From Calycina herbarum (Eukaryota; Ascomycota; Leotiomycetes; Helotiales; Pezizellaceae): a stretch of 64,000 bases of DNA. The position numbers and the translations under genes were made by a program. How positions within the stretch are numbered: position 1 is the first letter of the stretch; the number at the start of each line of letters is the position of its first letter. A model generated the notes under the pieces. The model did no database searches. It was not told where the DNA came from and saw only the letters and a list, made by a program, of their open reading frames with translations. The DNA lies in contig LLEY01000027.1 in NCBI GenBank assembly GCA_001414485.1, positions 248,001 to 312,000 of the forward strand, written 5' to 3'. This document shows, in pieces, positions 34,606 through 46,007 of the stretch.

Positions 34606-35124
34606 GGTCAATCGATATCGCGCTCACTCGTAAACACAAAGGTTTGGAGACACAATGGAAATGAAATAGTCGCAGGGAAGTGTATGATGTAGGTCTTAAC
34701 GTAAAAGACACATGGAGGGGAGGGGTGAATGGTTGGGAAGAGATATATTCATGGTCCCACCGGCTTTGGCCTTTGCAGATGAATTGCCTTCATGGGTAAA
34801 GACCACATCCAACCATGTCATGGAAGAAGCACCACAGGGTTATCGGAATTCATCCGGGTTTCCTCGTTCGCCTCGGCCTAACGCTCCTATCTTTCATTGG
34901 ATGAATGCTGTGTGACTGACATATTGACGGGATATTGTAACCCTACCAAGCCCATCCTTCATAGGGGGCGGGCTTGAGGCGGGGTAAAAGCAAAAGCTTC
35001 GATCAACGGGAGATGTGGCGATCTGGGGTACTTGAGTACGGAGTACTTTGCAACTAACTGTTTTAGTTGATAGGCGGATGACTATCATATCCCATGAGAG
35101 GAGAGAAAGAAGACGGAGGATTGA
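34606..35124. other. Intergenic, MFS promoter
   Basis: No gene is seen. An exact TACGGAGTA lies at 35037-35045. Confidence 0.4.
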
Positions 35125-35644
35125 TTAGATTTTTGATGGTGGATTTGAAGGAATATGTATCTTTGAAAGACCAGTTTTGAGCCTCTCCTCCATCCCGTTC
35201 ACGGTTGGTCGTCCGGTTTCTCGGTCTACAAACACATGAATAAGTTCCCCGACTGCTTTCACCTTCTCCTCTCCGCGTTCAAACAACCCAATTTCGTAAG
35301 TCACACTACTCTTTCCGAGTTTGTTGACCCGGAGAGCAAGGTCGGCCATGGCGGGAAAAGCAATGCTTCCGAAAAAGTCGCCGTGAGAGTGAACGACGAG
35401 ACCATATTGCGAACTGGTAGCCGGCTTCAACCCACATTCTTCTATGAGATAGGCATTGACGACTGAGTCGAAGAGAAAATTGTAGACGGAATTGTTCATA
35501 TGCTGATACATGTCATTGTCGTTCCTGGGGATATTTAGCTCGTCTTCCACTGATCCAGGGCCAACTCAATTACCACCGTGTCCGATACTCGAGTTGATAG
35601 GGATAGTCAGCACGAATACGGCTCTTGAGTTGATTGTGTGACAT
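35125..35644 (-). CDS. Hotdog-fold thioesterase
   Basis: Two exons on the minus strand, 35644-35574 and 35524-35125; 156 residues; the 49-bp intron starts GTAATT and ends CCCAG. Splicing rebuilds the signature EYRTRWNDNDMYQHMNNSVY, whose aspartate is the catalytic residue in 4-hydroxybenzoyl-CoA-type thioesterases. After it come FFGSIAFPAMADLALRV, GKSSVTYEIGLFERGEE and VFVDRETGRP. These enzymes release acids from acyl-CoA. Without this intron the frame runs into a TAA, which explains why the conserved part is spread over two frames. The ATG used (35644) gives a short N-terminus; the frame remains open upstream to about 35857 without an ATG, so an upstream exon with a targeting peptide is possible. 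Confidence 0.85.
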
Positions 35645-36039
35645 TTCTGTTGCTGCTGGTTCTGTTGTCGTTGTCTCTTTGCTATTTTCCTTGCAATTTT
35701 GATGTTGATTTCTGATACTGTGTTGGGTTGCATACGGAGTACCAGTAGAAAGGACCTCGGGAGGGACTTGGAGTGGAGTGAAAGTGGATTTCCACGGCCC
35801 GCAGAGATGCGCTGCCGCTGGAAATATTTCTAGACTTACTTGACGGAAACTTCTCACTGCTCCCCAAATCCCCTTTCACTCCACACCTGCACTGCAGCAG
35901 CACACTCGTTCTTCTTTTAGTTTTATTGTACTTGTCCCTCCTTCACATTTTCCTCAACCCCGCTGTGGCGCCCTCGCCTCGCATCCTCGCGTTACTAGCA
36001 CAACGCGCAGGCAAAATAAGCTCAACTGGTTCTCCAACC
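35645..36039. promoter_or_regulatory. Divergent promoter of thioesterase and pseudouridine synthase
   Basis: Only 395 bp separate the two start codons, so both genes probably share control elements. It contains an exact TACGGAGTA at 35733-35741 and CT-rich DNA near 35,860-35,960. Confidence 0.5.
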
Positions 36040-37541
36040 ATGGCCCTCGTCGAGATACCGCAACCCGACCCTTTTCCTCAGCTGGAAGAGAAGAAACCGA
36101 TGGAGGAACCTCCCGCCGTGGTGACTACGCCTTGCGACCCCTGGCCACGACCCTATTACCTCGAGAATGGACTGCGGCGCGTTGCACCTTACCACTACAC
36201 CTATAACACTTTTTGCAAAGAGAGATGGCGAGGCAGAGAGCTATTGGATATTTTCTCCAGCGAGTTCCGCGATAGGCCTTTGGAATACTATGTTCGCAAT
36301 TCCCCAGAAACCATGATACTGTTTGTGCTGACTGGATTAGAAAGATGCAATAGAACGAGGCGCTGTAGTCGTCAATGGCAAAAAGGTTCCCACGCCAGAC
36401 CACATTGTCAAGAATGGCGATGTTATCTCTCATACTCTACATCGACACGAACCACCCGTTACCGCTCTTCCCATCTCCGTTCTGCACGAGGACGAAGACA
36501 TGATAGTCATCAACAAACCTGCAGGTGTGCCTGTTCACCCGGCTGGTCGATACAATTACAATTCGGTGGTGGAAATAATGCGAGCCGAGAGAGGGCATGG
36601 TTGGAATCCGCTGCCATGCAATCGACTCGATAGGTTGACAAGCGGCGTGATGTTCATTGGGAAAAACGCAAAGGCAGCAGAGAAACTTAGTCTGCAAATT
36701 CAAGGACGAACTGTCCGGAAAGAATACATTGCTCGAGTCAAGGGCGAATTTCCAGACGGCGAAGTCGTTTGTGATATGCCAATTCTACAGATATCTCCAA
36801 AATTAGGCTTGAATCGAGTCCGTGCCAATGGAAAAGCCGCTCGGACAGTGTTCAAGAAACTGGCTTACTACCCGCCAGTGTCCCAAGGGGGAGCAGAGCA
36901 GAGTCGAGATTTGGATGCAAACAAAAAGGGCGCAGCAAGTTTCACGGGAGGGAAGGAAACGTCCAAAGATCGAGGATATTCTGTAGTCAGATGCCTTCCC
37001 GTGACAGGAAGAACCCATCAGCTGCGAGTACATCTCCAGTTTCTTAGCCATCCCATTGCAAACGACCCTATTTACGCGAATCAACGAGTGTGGGGTGCCA
37101 GCTTGGGTGCGAACGACGGGGATGGGACTCAGGACAGCGACGAGGACATTATTACCCGTCTTGCACGTATGGGGAAATCAGAAGTAGCTGATGCTGTGGC
37201 ATACCACGACGAGATGGTAGATGAGTATAACAAGAAAAAGGCCGAAAAGATGTCTGGGGAGCTATGTGATATCTGCCAAACACCTTTATACACAGATCCT
37301 GGTGAGCAAGAACTTACTTTGTGGCTTCACAGTCTTCGATATGAAGACGCGGGAGGATCGTGGAAATATGTTAGCCCTCTTCCAACATGGGCTATGCCTC
37401 CAGGTGAGTACCTCCAGTCGACACATTTGACCTGTACTAACCAATGATACAACAACAGATGGCATGGAAGGTCCTACAGAAGTTGGTGGGATGGATGAAT
37501 TGGTAAAGGCGGTCAAAGATGAGAACCCAGAGATTGCATAA
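36040..37541 (+). CDS. RluA-family RNA pseudouridine synthase (Rib2/Pus8/Pus9-like)
   Basis: Three exons, 36040-36291, 36341-37403 and 37459-37541; 465 residues. The start ACCATGG is in ideal context. Following an N-terminal phrase GLRRVAPYHYTYNTF comes an S4-like segment (AIERGAVVVNGKKV), then DMIVINKPAGVPVHPAGRY, and the catalytic loop CNRLDRLTSGVMF, whose aspartate attacks the uridine. TGRTHQLRVHLQFLSHPIAN closes the active site. A CxxC pair (CDICQTPLY) and a WLHSLRYE phrase near the C-terminus are typical of the yeast Rib2/Pus8/Pus9 group, which modifies position 32 of tRNAs. No riboflavin deaminase domain is present, so it corresponds to the Pus9-like or truncated form. The first intron has an unusual GTTCGC donor. 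Confidence 0.9.
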
Positions 37542-38604
37542 GTGACGATCGATTTTGAATAGGCATGCCGTCTCCAGTTCCTTGAAAACGGACCGGGAAA
37601 GCCGCCAACCGAGAGACGATTGGTCAGTCGACTTCAAATGGCTTCCTTCGTTGGCTTGCTTCTAGAAGCGGTGTAAACAAGACGCGGGACAGCCCTTCGA
37701 CGCTAGAAACACTACGGAGTTAACAAAAGGCAAGTTGTGCCCCCGATACGAGTATTATTACTTAAAAGTACTGGCGGCTTCTCAAACATGGCGCCCCTGA
37801 TTATCCGAGACCCTGGAAAGTGCTTGAATATCAACTACTTTCACTTCGTCTTGTTGGCAAATGCAACTAGCTCGAAGCCCATAGCTACTAGTGCTATTCT
37901 ATCTAGCTAGGTATCCACGGTATTCCACTTCCTCTGCACTTTGTGTCCAGTTGTTTACTATCCAGTTTCATTGCACAACCCTACACATGTTGTTGTTTCC
38001 CAGTGCTGTTTATATAATCAAGATATGCTGAAATGGGAATTCAAACTGCCATTCCCATGTTTCACGCAACTTTTGAGTTCCGCTATAATCGCCACAGATA
38101 CCAGAGCTAAGTAAAAACTCTATTCCCACTTGGCGCATTTGCAGTGGCTTCCGGACACCGATCCTTATAGTCCCCACGATAACCAAGTGGTACATCGCTT
38201 CTCATCATCGGGTGCAATCTCAAATTGGAGGGGTTTGAGATAGCTCTGCTTACAGCGTTTGTTAGGTACACGTACCAGTTTGCAGGCAAGCTTGGACAGA
38301 CGTGGCGCAACTCTATCGCGCTTTTGTTTGCGCAGGCATGCCCGAGTCCGCGGGGACCTGACTACATTTTTGCGATCTGTAAGGTACGCACTTCGATGTA
38401 AGATTGTCTTTTTTTTTTGTGTGAACAGCACCATCTCCAGACTTTCAAATTATTTCCTTTCGTATAAGACACTTTTGTCCCCCACATATTTTCGCCAGGG
38501 GAATTTGGAAAATCACAATTATTCGATTCATGATTTGTAGGGATCGGTTTTTACAATACACCACTTATCAGAGGGGCGAGCCTGTTGGTGGCTGTTCATG
38601 GAGC
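37542..38604. other. Intergenic, bZIP promoter and leader
   Basis: No gene is seen. Small frames on both strands are not conserved. A T-run (38,408-38,417) lies about 200 bp before the bZIP start. Confidence 0.4.
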
Positions 38605-40829
38605 ATGTCTAACGACAAGGTCAAACTCGAGTTTGGGAGACAACCAGAGGATGAACGATTCGAAGCTACAGACGCCGCGGGCGACAGTAACAGTAGCAGC
38701 AGCGCCAAGGCCGAACCGAGACGCAGAGGTAAGAACCAATTTGAAGGTTGAAGTTCTGTATTTGCTGGAATGTTGAAATTTCGTTTTTGGTATCTAACTA
38801 TACCAGCTTCTCGTGCCGGAACTCGAAGTGTGGCATCCCTGACAGAGGCCCAACTTGCAAGAAAGCGAGCAAATGATCGAGAGGCGCAGAGGTCGATTCG
38901 ACAGAGAACAAAGGATCGAATTGAGCGTCTGGAGCTGCGAATAAAGGAATTGATAGAAGGGCAGAATGACGAACGATCTTTTGAGGAAGTTCAGAGGAGG
39001 AACGAGGAACTCGAGGAGGAACTTAGGCAGATGAGGGAGGGCATGCCTCAATACGAGGATAATATATCCTATCCCAACCGCTCACTCAGACGTTAGTAAC
39101 CTTCATGATCCTTAAGAATGGGCAGACAAGAGTGCCATTAGTAGTAATACTTGGAATATCACATGTGGCTCTCCTTTCACCGGTACTTCGATTTGCTTTC
39201 CCCTACTTCGCGTCAAAATTATCTGCTAACAGGCTCTTTTTCAGCGGATCACTTAGGTATTCAAATGCCGCCACGGCCGGCATATCAAGTACCATGGACT
39301 CTACCCAATGTTAGCCCAGAGGCAACGGGGCTATCTACATCATATACAACACCGAGTATCAACAGCGTATTCTCAGGATCAAACTACTCACCTTCCAATA
39401 ATGGCTCTCCGCTGTCAGAAATGGGCTCAGCGAGTGACTATTTCGGCAGCTTTGACGTGGAGCCCCCACAAATAACTGCTTCTTCTATTGCCCCTTCCGT
39501 TCGGCGTGGTAGGCCTAACATGGGTAGGCCTGGAATTGGTCGAAGCGTGTCCTACTCAGACACAAGCCCAAGTAGTCGTGAGTTCCTTTGGCGCATCTGC
39601 ATCTTCACTTCTTTGACACGCAAACAGAAACACAAGCATGGTCACCAAGCCCTTTCGGATTTATGGGTATCGATGAAAACCTTACTAGTTGCAACTCTGT
39701 AACGTCTAGTATACAAAATGTTAGAACACGCCGCATGTCCTCAATCCAATCTTCTAGGCCATCTAGCGCCTTTGCAGCATCCGTAACTTCTATGCCAGGT
39801 TCATTTACGAAATCCCCCAGTCGGAATGATAGTATCTCGTCAAGTCACTCTACCGCAAACAGTTTCAATCACTCAAGCCGACATTGCAGTCTCTCATCCA
39901 GTCCTGCGCTTTCACTTGCAACGCCTACACCCACCATCATATCCGCAATGGCAGATGGACCGCAAGCCATACACCAAATTCCGATGAGCCTTCCTTCAAA
40001 CAATTCTCAGACGACTCTGCAGATACTTCATCAGACCTGCACGAATAACTCTTCCTCTTCTCCAATGCAGGTTTCCCAGCCCGACAACCGATCGCCTACA
40101 ATTTCATCTCCACTCAGCAGCTCATTCCCTCAATTAACCTCCTCATTCGTAAACCAACCATCCCTCCACCCATGGGAACTCCCCCTAAGCTTTCTCCCTC
40201 CCACCGGTCCAGTCGACGCAATTCTCATCGGCATCCTCCAACGCCAACGAAGCGTCGCCCTCAGCGGCACCACGGGCGAAGAACTAACTGGACCCCCAAC
40301 CCCCTCAGTCCAAGCCCTCCTCCACCCCACACAATCCAATGAAGTGCACCCCATCTCCAGCGTCCTCTCCAACCTCCTCCAACGCACTGCCCTCCGCGGG
40401 GTCCCTGAAAAAGTAGCCGCTTTATTCGTCCTCTACCGACTCATCCAATGGCAGATCTCTCCCACGCGAGAATCATATAATAACTTGCCAGAATGGTATT
40501 TACCTCGTTCCTCGCAGTTTGTGACTCCGCACCCAATTTGGGCGAGCAAGATTATCTGGGGAAAATTGAGGGATATTGTTATACTGAACCAGGGGGTTTA
40601 TGCGACGGATGAGTTTCAACATATTTACTCGGCGAACCTGAATGTGAATTGGCCGTATCGGGAACAGGATGTTCTTTCGATGGGAGGGGGGGAGATGAGG
40701 TTGAGTGTGGGGTTTATGGAGCATATTTTGCAGCTGGGGAATTGGAGTTTGGATGAGGGGTTTTTTAGGAGGTTTCCTGAGTTGAGGGGAGCGTGTAAGT
40801 TGACGGGGAGTATGGATGTCAGTGAGTGA
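38605..40829 (+). CDS. bZIP transcription factor with DUF3425 domain
   Basis: Four exons, 38605-38728, 38807-39091, 39245-39577 and 39628-40829; 647 residues. A basic region KRANDREAQRSIRQRTKDRI runs into a leucine zipper (ERLELRIKELIEGQ and onward) at about residues 58-120. The middle is Ser/Thr/Pro/Asn-rich. The C-terminal ~220 residues match DUF3425: LPLSFLPPTGPVDAILIGIL, VPEKVAALFVLYRLIQWQI, NLPEWYLPRSSQF and PHPIWASKIIWGKLRDIVI. This combination defines a large filamentous-fungal family of nuclear regulators, mostly uncharacterised, some affecting stress or secondary metabolism. Donors are GTAAGA, GTTAGT and GTGAGT. An upstream in-frame ATG at 38530 would add 25 residues; the 38605 start was preferred as more family-like. 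Confidence 0.88.
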
Positions 40830-40856
40830 GAGTAGGAGTGAGAGTGAGAGGCTGGG

Positions 40857-40952
40857 TTGTTGAGTTGTTGAGTTGTTGAGTTGTTGAGTTGTTGAGTTGT
40901 TGAGTTGTTGAGTTGTTGAGTTGTTGAGTTGTTGAGTTGTTGAGTTGTTGAG
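40857..40952. repeat. Perfect microsatellite, 12 copies of an 8-bp unit
   Basis: TTGTTGAG is repeated twelve times without change, starting 27 bp after the bZIP stop codon, hence probably in its 3' UTR. Confidence 0.95.
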
Positions 40953-42096
40953 TTGTGAGTGAGTTTGTGAAGGATTTTTGACTTAGGAGTGATGGTTACA
41001 TGTGCATGATATAGGTGACAGGTTGGGATATGGTATCTTTTCATTTCACTCGGTCTCTTGATGATTTCATGATGGTATGGGGGGCGTACAAAGATCGTAT
41101 AAATATTAGTTACTTTACTTCATGCTGTATAGAGGCTCAGAAAATCTATTTTGGAGTGCCCTTCATAGTGTTTGGAGTCTTTGTTTTCTTTAGTTAATGG
41201 AACATATATATTTTGACTTGCCAATTTGAAGAACTCACATTAGTCCTTCAGTACTAACTTGCGTTCAATCTGGGTTCTTTCGCCTTTGGAATTCTTTAGA
41301 AATAGTAATATCTTAACTTCGATACCGAGTACAATCTGGTACAGTACATATCATCGGATCCCTCCCCGACACCGAAAGACACTCTGTGGTCGCCGGCCCG
41401 AGGAAACTGTCTACCGGGTAGGGAACTAGGAGATAGTGCAAAGTTTATTTGGCATTGACACCATTGGCGAAATCCCAACTGGAATATCACAAGTTAGTTT
41501 TGATTGGGTTTAAAATTCGAGTGGAGAAAAATAAAAGCATTTCTCTCTGAGAACTGTGCAATGATCTTTTTTCTCACTCGCGGAAAGAGACAGAAAGAAG
41601 GGAAATACCTTGTGTCGTATTTTGGGTAATTGCCGATACCTGTATTTGAGATGGGTTTTCGGGTAGCTCGGAAAATATCTGAGCATTGTGTTAGATCGGT
41701 AGTGGTGATCGGTAGTGATCGATCGACAAGTGACACTTTTAGGGAGGGGCTAGAAGAGTGATGGAAGGTTTTCTTGTGTATAAAAGTTTATCCCTGTTCA
41801 AATTCCCGAAACTTTGCGAGGATGGAAGGAAGGTTTCGGAGCATGACTTGAGGTTTCGTTTGTAAATTTGTATCTCTTGGAATACCTCAACTTCCTTTAC
41901 CCCAAAGAGCTACCGGTACCTAATGAACGGAGCCCGTGCTTCCGGGCTCTTAAATTGGGGGAAGGGGGGGAGGGTGAAGATGTTTTGTTGTTCTGATTCT
42001 TACTTTTGTAGTAGGGGATGGGGGGCGATTCTTTCCGATTTAGCATTTTGTAAGAAGCCATGCATTTGAATTTTCTGAACTAACAATGCTAATAAT
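40953..42096. other. Intergenic between convergent genes
   Basis: No gene or repeat beyond the microsatellite is seen. Small minus-strand frames around 41,296-41,736 lack conservation. Confidence 0.4.
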
Positions 42097-43831
42097 CTAC
42101 ATGAGTGTCACGGTACCCCCGGTTGTCTTCTTAATATCATCAATGATATCTTGTGCAGTGGTAAAGTAACCTGCATCATAACTGGGCTCGGCTCCCCATA
42201 TCATCCCTATCCACTCCTTCTTCACGTTAAACACCATCGAACCGGAATCCCCGAGGCTTACAAATGGTTGCCCGCCAGGTAGTTGTCGTATCTCATGCTC
42301 ACGCGTCTTTCGTGGTTTTCGCTCATCGTGCCAATAACATGTTGTTGCTACCGAATTGATATCCCCTACAGTAACCTTTGAGGACCTCCCAATTTTCCAG
42401 ACATATTCCCCTTTCCTTGGAGTTCCAATTGACGTTACTACTTCGCCCTCTGTGGGTTGAATGTAGTTCGAACATTTAACATCTTCGGTGTGAATGTCTG
42501 TGAGCTGTAGTGGTTTGTTATGTGGCGTGTTCTCATGATTGAAGACCACGACAGCCCAATCCATGCGTTGACCTTTGGCATTCAATCTTTCCTTTCCTGA
42601 GGCATATTTCACTTCCCCTACAAAAGCCCTTTTCTCGAAGAAGTTTATCAATTCAACCCTTTTGCCCTGGGGGTCGTTGCCTTTTGCAATTTGTTTCAAG
42701 AGAGATTTCTTGGTGGCTGAAAAATCATAGGGGGCCGGGTAGTCAACGAGTATTTTTGCGTGTACTGGATTGCCATTAAGCGCGATGCCCTCAATGTTGT
42801 TTTTGTTGCGATTTTCGGGGTCGCCAGGAGAAATGACTTGGTAGCATGTCAAAAATGCTTTCTGCTTTTTCGTACTGTTGGCGGGTTGAAAATAAATCCA
42901 AGTACCTAAGGTTCCGGCATCTATTGCCCCACGAGGCCCGATTGAAGAACCATTTGTTGGAAATGATGGGAGGGTTTTTTCATCGTATTCCTCCGCAGGT
43001 GCTTCATCATCGAATAGTAACATCGGCTTCGAAGCGACTAGTTCTATCGCGAGGTCAATGTTTGCGGAAGTGGAACTAGCTACAGTGTTTATGGCCATTT
43101 CGATTTGCAACTCGATAGTTCCCCACATATGTCTGGATCCGGGGAGAACTGCAATCATGATCGTCGGAGTGCGGGGTTTTGGTGCGTCTCGCGGGCCACG
43201 CATGTGGTATGAAATCGATGTCCATAATCCAGGAAGAACTCTTTCCACTGTCTCGCACACTGTATCTTGTACAGCCATACATGCCTCATGTTCCACAGTA
43301 TTTGGCTTGATCAAATAAGAAATATCCCAGTTCCTGCGGCCCTTGTTCTCGATTTCAACTCCAATTTTGAGGTTGGTGTGCTTTTTTCGAAGGGCTTTAT
43401 CAAACAATTCCTGTATATCAGTCGCTGCTGATCTCCAGGACTCTGAGGGTTCATCCGGTGTTGAAACAACGAGAATATCCTGAGTTTTGTATCCGAGACG
43501 ACTCTTTTGCTGTAGGAATTCACCATTTTGTTCAATGCCGTGTTCCTTTACGATGGCTTGCAGCTGTTCCGCCAATTGATCGGTGATTGGTTTGGCTTCT
43601 GGGGAACCACCCCGGGCGGTATAGGGCCATGGGATAGGAATTTTATTGCCAGCTGCAACACGGAAAGGCTCCTTTCCTGCCATGAAGAATTCTATTGTGG
43701 ACGTTCCAGTGGCTAGATGTATGTTAGTTCAAGAAATTGCGCTTTGAGGATGATTGTAACTTACCAGGATCGAATTCCTCTGAGGGAGAAGTTGATGGTG
43801 TGAACCTGCGCTTTCTGATTGTAATAGGCAT
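42097..43831 (-). CDS. Trypsin-fold (PA clan) protein, probable pseudo-protease
   Basis: Two exons on the minus strand, 43831-43765 and 43712-42097; 560 residues; the 52-bp intron starts GTAAGT, has a CTAAC branch site and ends CTAG. The N-terminal ~250 residues are an unfamiliar mixed alpha/beta region without a signal peptide. The C-terminal ~270 residues resemble a chymotrypsin-like barrel: GTWIYFQP, AFLTCYQVISPGD, MDWAVVVFNHE, then SLGDSGSMVF near the end. Ser512 in GDSG is the expected nucleophile and Asp407 in MDWAVV the expected acid. The histidine, normally in an LTCxHV-like phrase, is Gln314 here (codon CAA at 42838-42840). If the alignment is right the enzyme is probably inactive. 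PA-clan domains of this kind occur in fungal NLR-like and stand-alone intracellular proteins; a defence role is speculation. Confidence 0.65.
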
Positions 43832-44781
43832 TGTGTATTAAAATGAAGATGGTTGAATGATTGGTGGATGGCTGAAGGGTTGAAGGATGATGGATGATGG
43901 ATGATGGATAATAGATAACAGATAATAGATAATGGATAATGGATAATGGATAATGGATAATGGATAATGGATAATGGATGATAGATGATAGAGGGTTAAG
44001 TGTTTGGTTCAGAAAGGTTGAAATTTGAATGGTGCTGAGGTTTCAAAAGAGGGAAAGGGTAGTGTTTAAATAGTGATTCACGCTAAAATATTTCCTGTGT
44101 AATATTAGCTGATTCACAGTCATTATTACATTCAGAGCCTAGCGTGTATTCTTCGCCTTGGCAAACCAATGTCAATGATTGTATTGCTTAGGAAAAGCAG
44201 AAAGTTGGAACTCGAAAAGAGGAGTCAGTCAGGTTTAAGAGAAAGCAAGAACTAGATTGGATGAGGCTAATCGAGCAAGATGGGTTGTTGACGAGGGTTG
44301 CGGCAAGAGGCTTACGGAGATAAGGATGCCGAATAAGTTTTTCGAATAGGAGGCTGAGAGGAATGATACAGGCTCCTTCTTTTGGAAAATGTGAATAATA
44401 TCTGTCTATATGTCTATGTCCAAGTCTAACTGTCTAGCTCTCCAAATCTATTTTCTCTAATAAACGCCAAATCATATCTGTAAATGCTTCATGTCAAGAT
44501 CAAAGTTTCACAAAACAAAACAAAAAATAAGTAGAAAAGATGAAAAATCCCCGAGCCAGCAACCTAGCTCTCCTACAAAGCTCCTCCTTCGGTATTCCTA
44601 GGTCTCCGTCGCTTCAAACCCATCACAGACTCAGCGGTCTCAAACTCATATTAGATTTCGGTGCTTCCCATCTCCATCATATCGGTATTCCAAACTCAAT
44701 TCTCCTCCTGCCAGATTCCAAATTCAATCAATTCAATCCTCCTCCTCAACCGCCGTCCTAAACTCCCACACCACCACCCAC
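43832..44781. other. Intergenic, promoter of the trypsin-fold gene
   Basis: Apart from a minisatellite (separate entry) no feature is recognised. A 73-codon frame at 44,540-44,761 sits at the 3' end of the Zn2Cys6 gene on the opposite strand and is not credible as a gene. Confidence 0.4.
43886..43990. repeat. 7-bp minisatellite, about 15 units
   Basis: Units are GGATAAT with GGATGAT, AGATAAT and AGATAAC variants. The array begins 55 bp upstream of the trypsin-fold gene's start codon, in its promoter or 5' UTR. Confidence 0.9.
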
Positions 44782-46007
44782 TCAACACTCAACCAACTCC
44801 AATACACCCAAAGGCCACCTCATAACCTCCTCCCAACCCTCCGGCATCAAACTCACAAGTCCCCCAACTTCATACCTCGCCCTCCCGTCCAGCCACCACT
44901 CCCCTTCTACACATCTCATCAAAGCATAATACCTAGCAACAACAGCCAACGCCAATGGATTATTGTTCTCCAGGAAGACTATCATTTCATTAGGCATCTC
45001 CTCTGGAAATGTAAGGAGTTTCTGTCGCACCCATTGGAGAGTTTGAGTTCCTCTTTGTAAGGCTTCGAGGATCGGTTGGAGGAGAGAGAGGGTTGAAATA
45101 TAGACTTCTTTTCTTTCGGAAGATACATGGGGATATTGGAGGAGGGGGAGGAGAGCTGTGTCTTCCAGAATAGGCATTTGAGGACAGGTTGAGCTGGTAT
45201 CATGTTCTCGATCTGGAGAAGAGCTATGGGCAAAAAACTGATAGATTTCCGAGCTGCCAATGAGAGATTCGGTGGCGAGGATTAAATCCCTCGTTCCCCT
45301 TTGCAACCGAAAAGCAGTAACAGGAGGTACATACCCCATATCAAGGGATAAATAAACGGATCTGAGATTTGCGTGCATGAATAGGAGGAAAGAAGTAACA
45401 AGTAAAGCTTCTGCGTTCCCAGCATTGAGTTGGGAGATATCGTTACGATGTCCGGCTACCGTATTATCCACGAATTGATAGGTTGCTGCGCGGAGGGAAG
45501 AGCATTCTGGATCTAGGGATAGTTTGTGGAGAGCTGCGATACCGAGGAGGGCGTTGTAGAGGTAGGGATGTTCTAGAGCCATTAAGGGGACTTTTGTGGT
45601 CCAGATGTTGGTGCTGGTTTGGGAGGGGAATGGCGGCATTTCAAAGGCGGTGATGGTTTCGAAGTGCTGGAATAGGGTCGCTTCCATGGATAGGGGAGTG
45701 GGGCTTCCTTCTGCGTCTGAGGTGTCTGAGGCGTGTGTTGATGCACTTGGTGCGAGATAGGAACTCGGTTTGTTTGAGTGGGGTGAATTGGTATCGAATG
45801 AGCATTCGTTCTCTGGATTTGGAAATCTTTTAAAACATTGACCACAGACGGGGCGAACTTCATCGCACTTAAGTCGTTAGTCAAAAACCAGATGCGGGTT
45901 TGGTATAAGTTTACTTTGATTTTTCTCTCTTTACATATTCGGCAACCTTTTCTTGACTTCTTGTGGGGTCTCTGTGGAGTTCGCTGGTGGATAAAAGTTA
46001 AGTCCAT
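44782..46007 (-). CDS. Zn2Cys6 transcription factor
   Basis: Two exons on the minus strand, 46007-45915 and 45867-44782; 392 residues; the 47-bp intron starts GTAAAC, has a CTAAC branch site and ends TTAAG. The binuclear cluster CRICKERKIK|CDEVRPVCGQCFKRF is split by the intron exactly between the third cysteine-side lysine and the next cysteine. After a Ser/Pro/His linker, an effector region starting TLFQHFETITAFEMP and including PYLYNALLGIAALHKLSL and FLLFMHANLRSVYLSL resembles the Upc2-type fungal regulator middle domain. The nuclear target is unknown and no adjacent pathway suggests one. The stop at 44782-44784 gives a C-terminus of LGVLELVEC. Confidence 0.88.
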
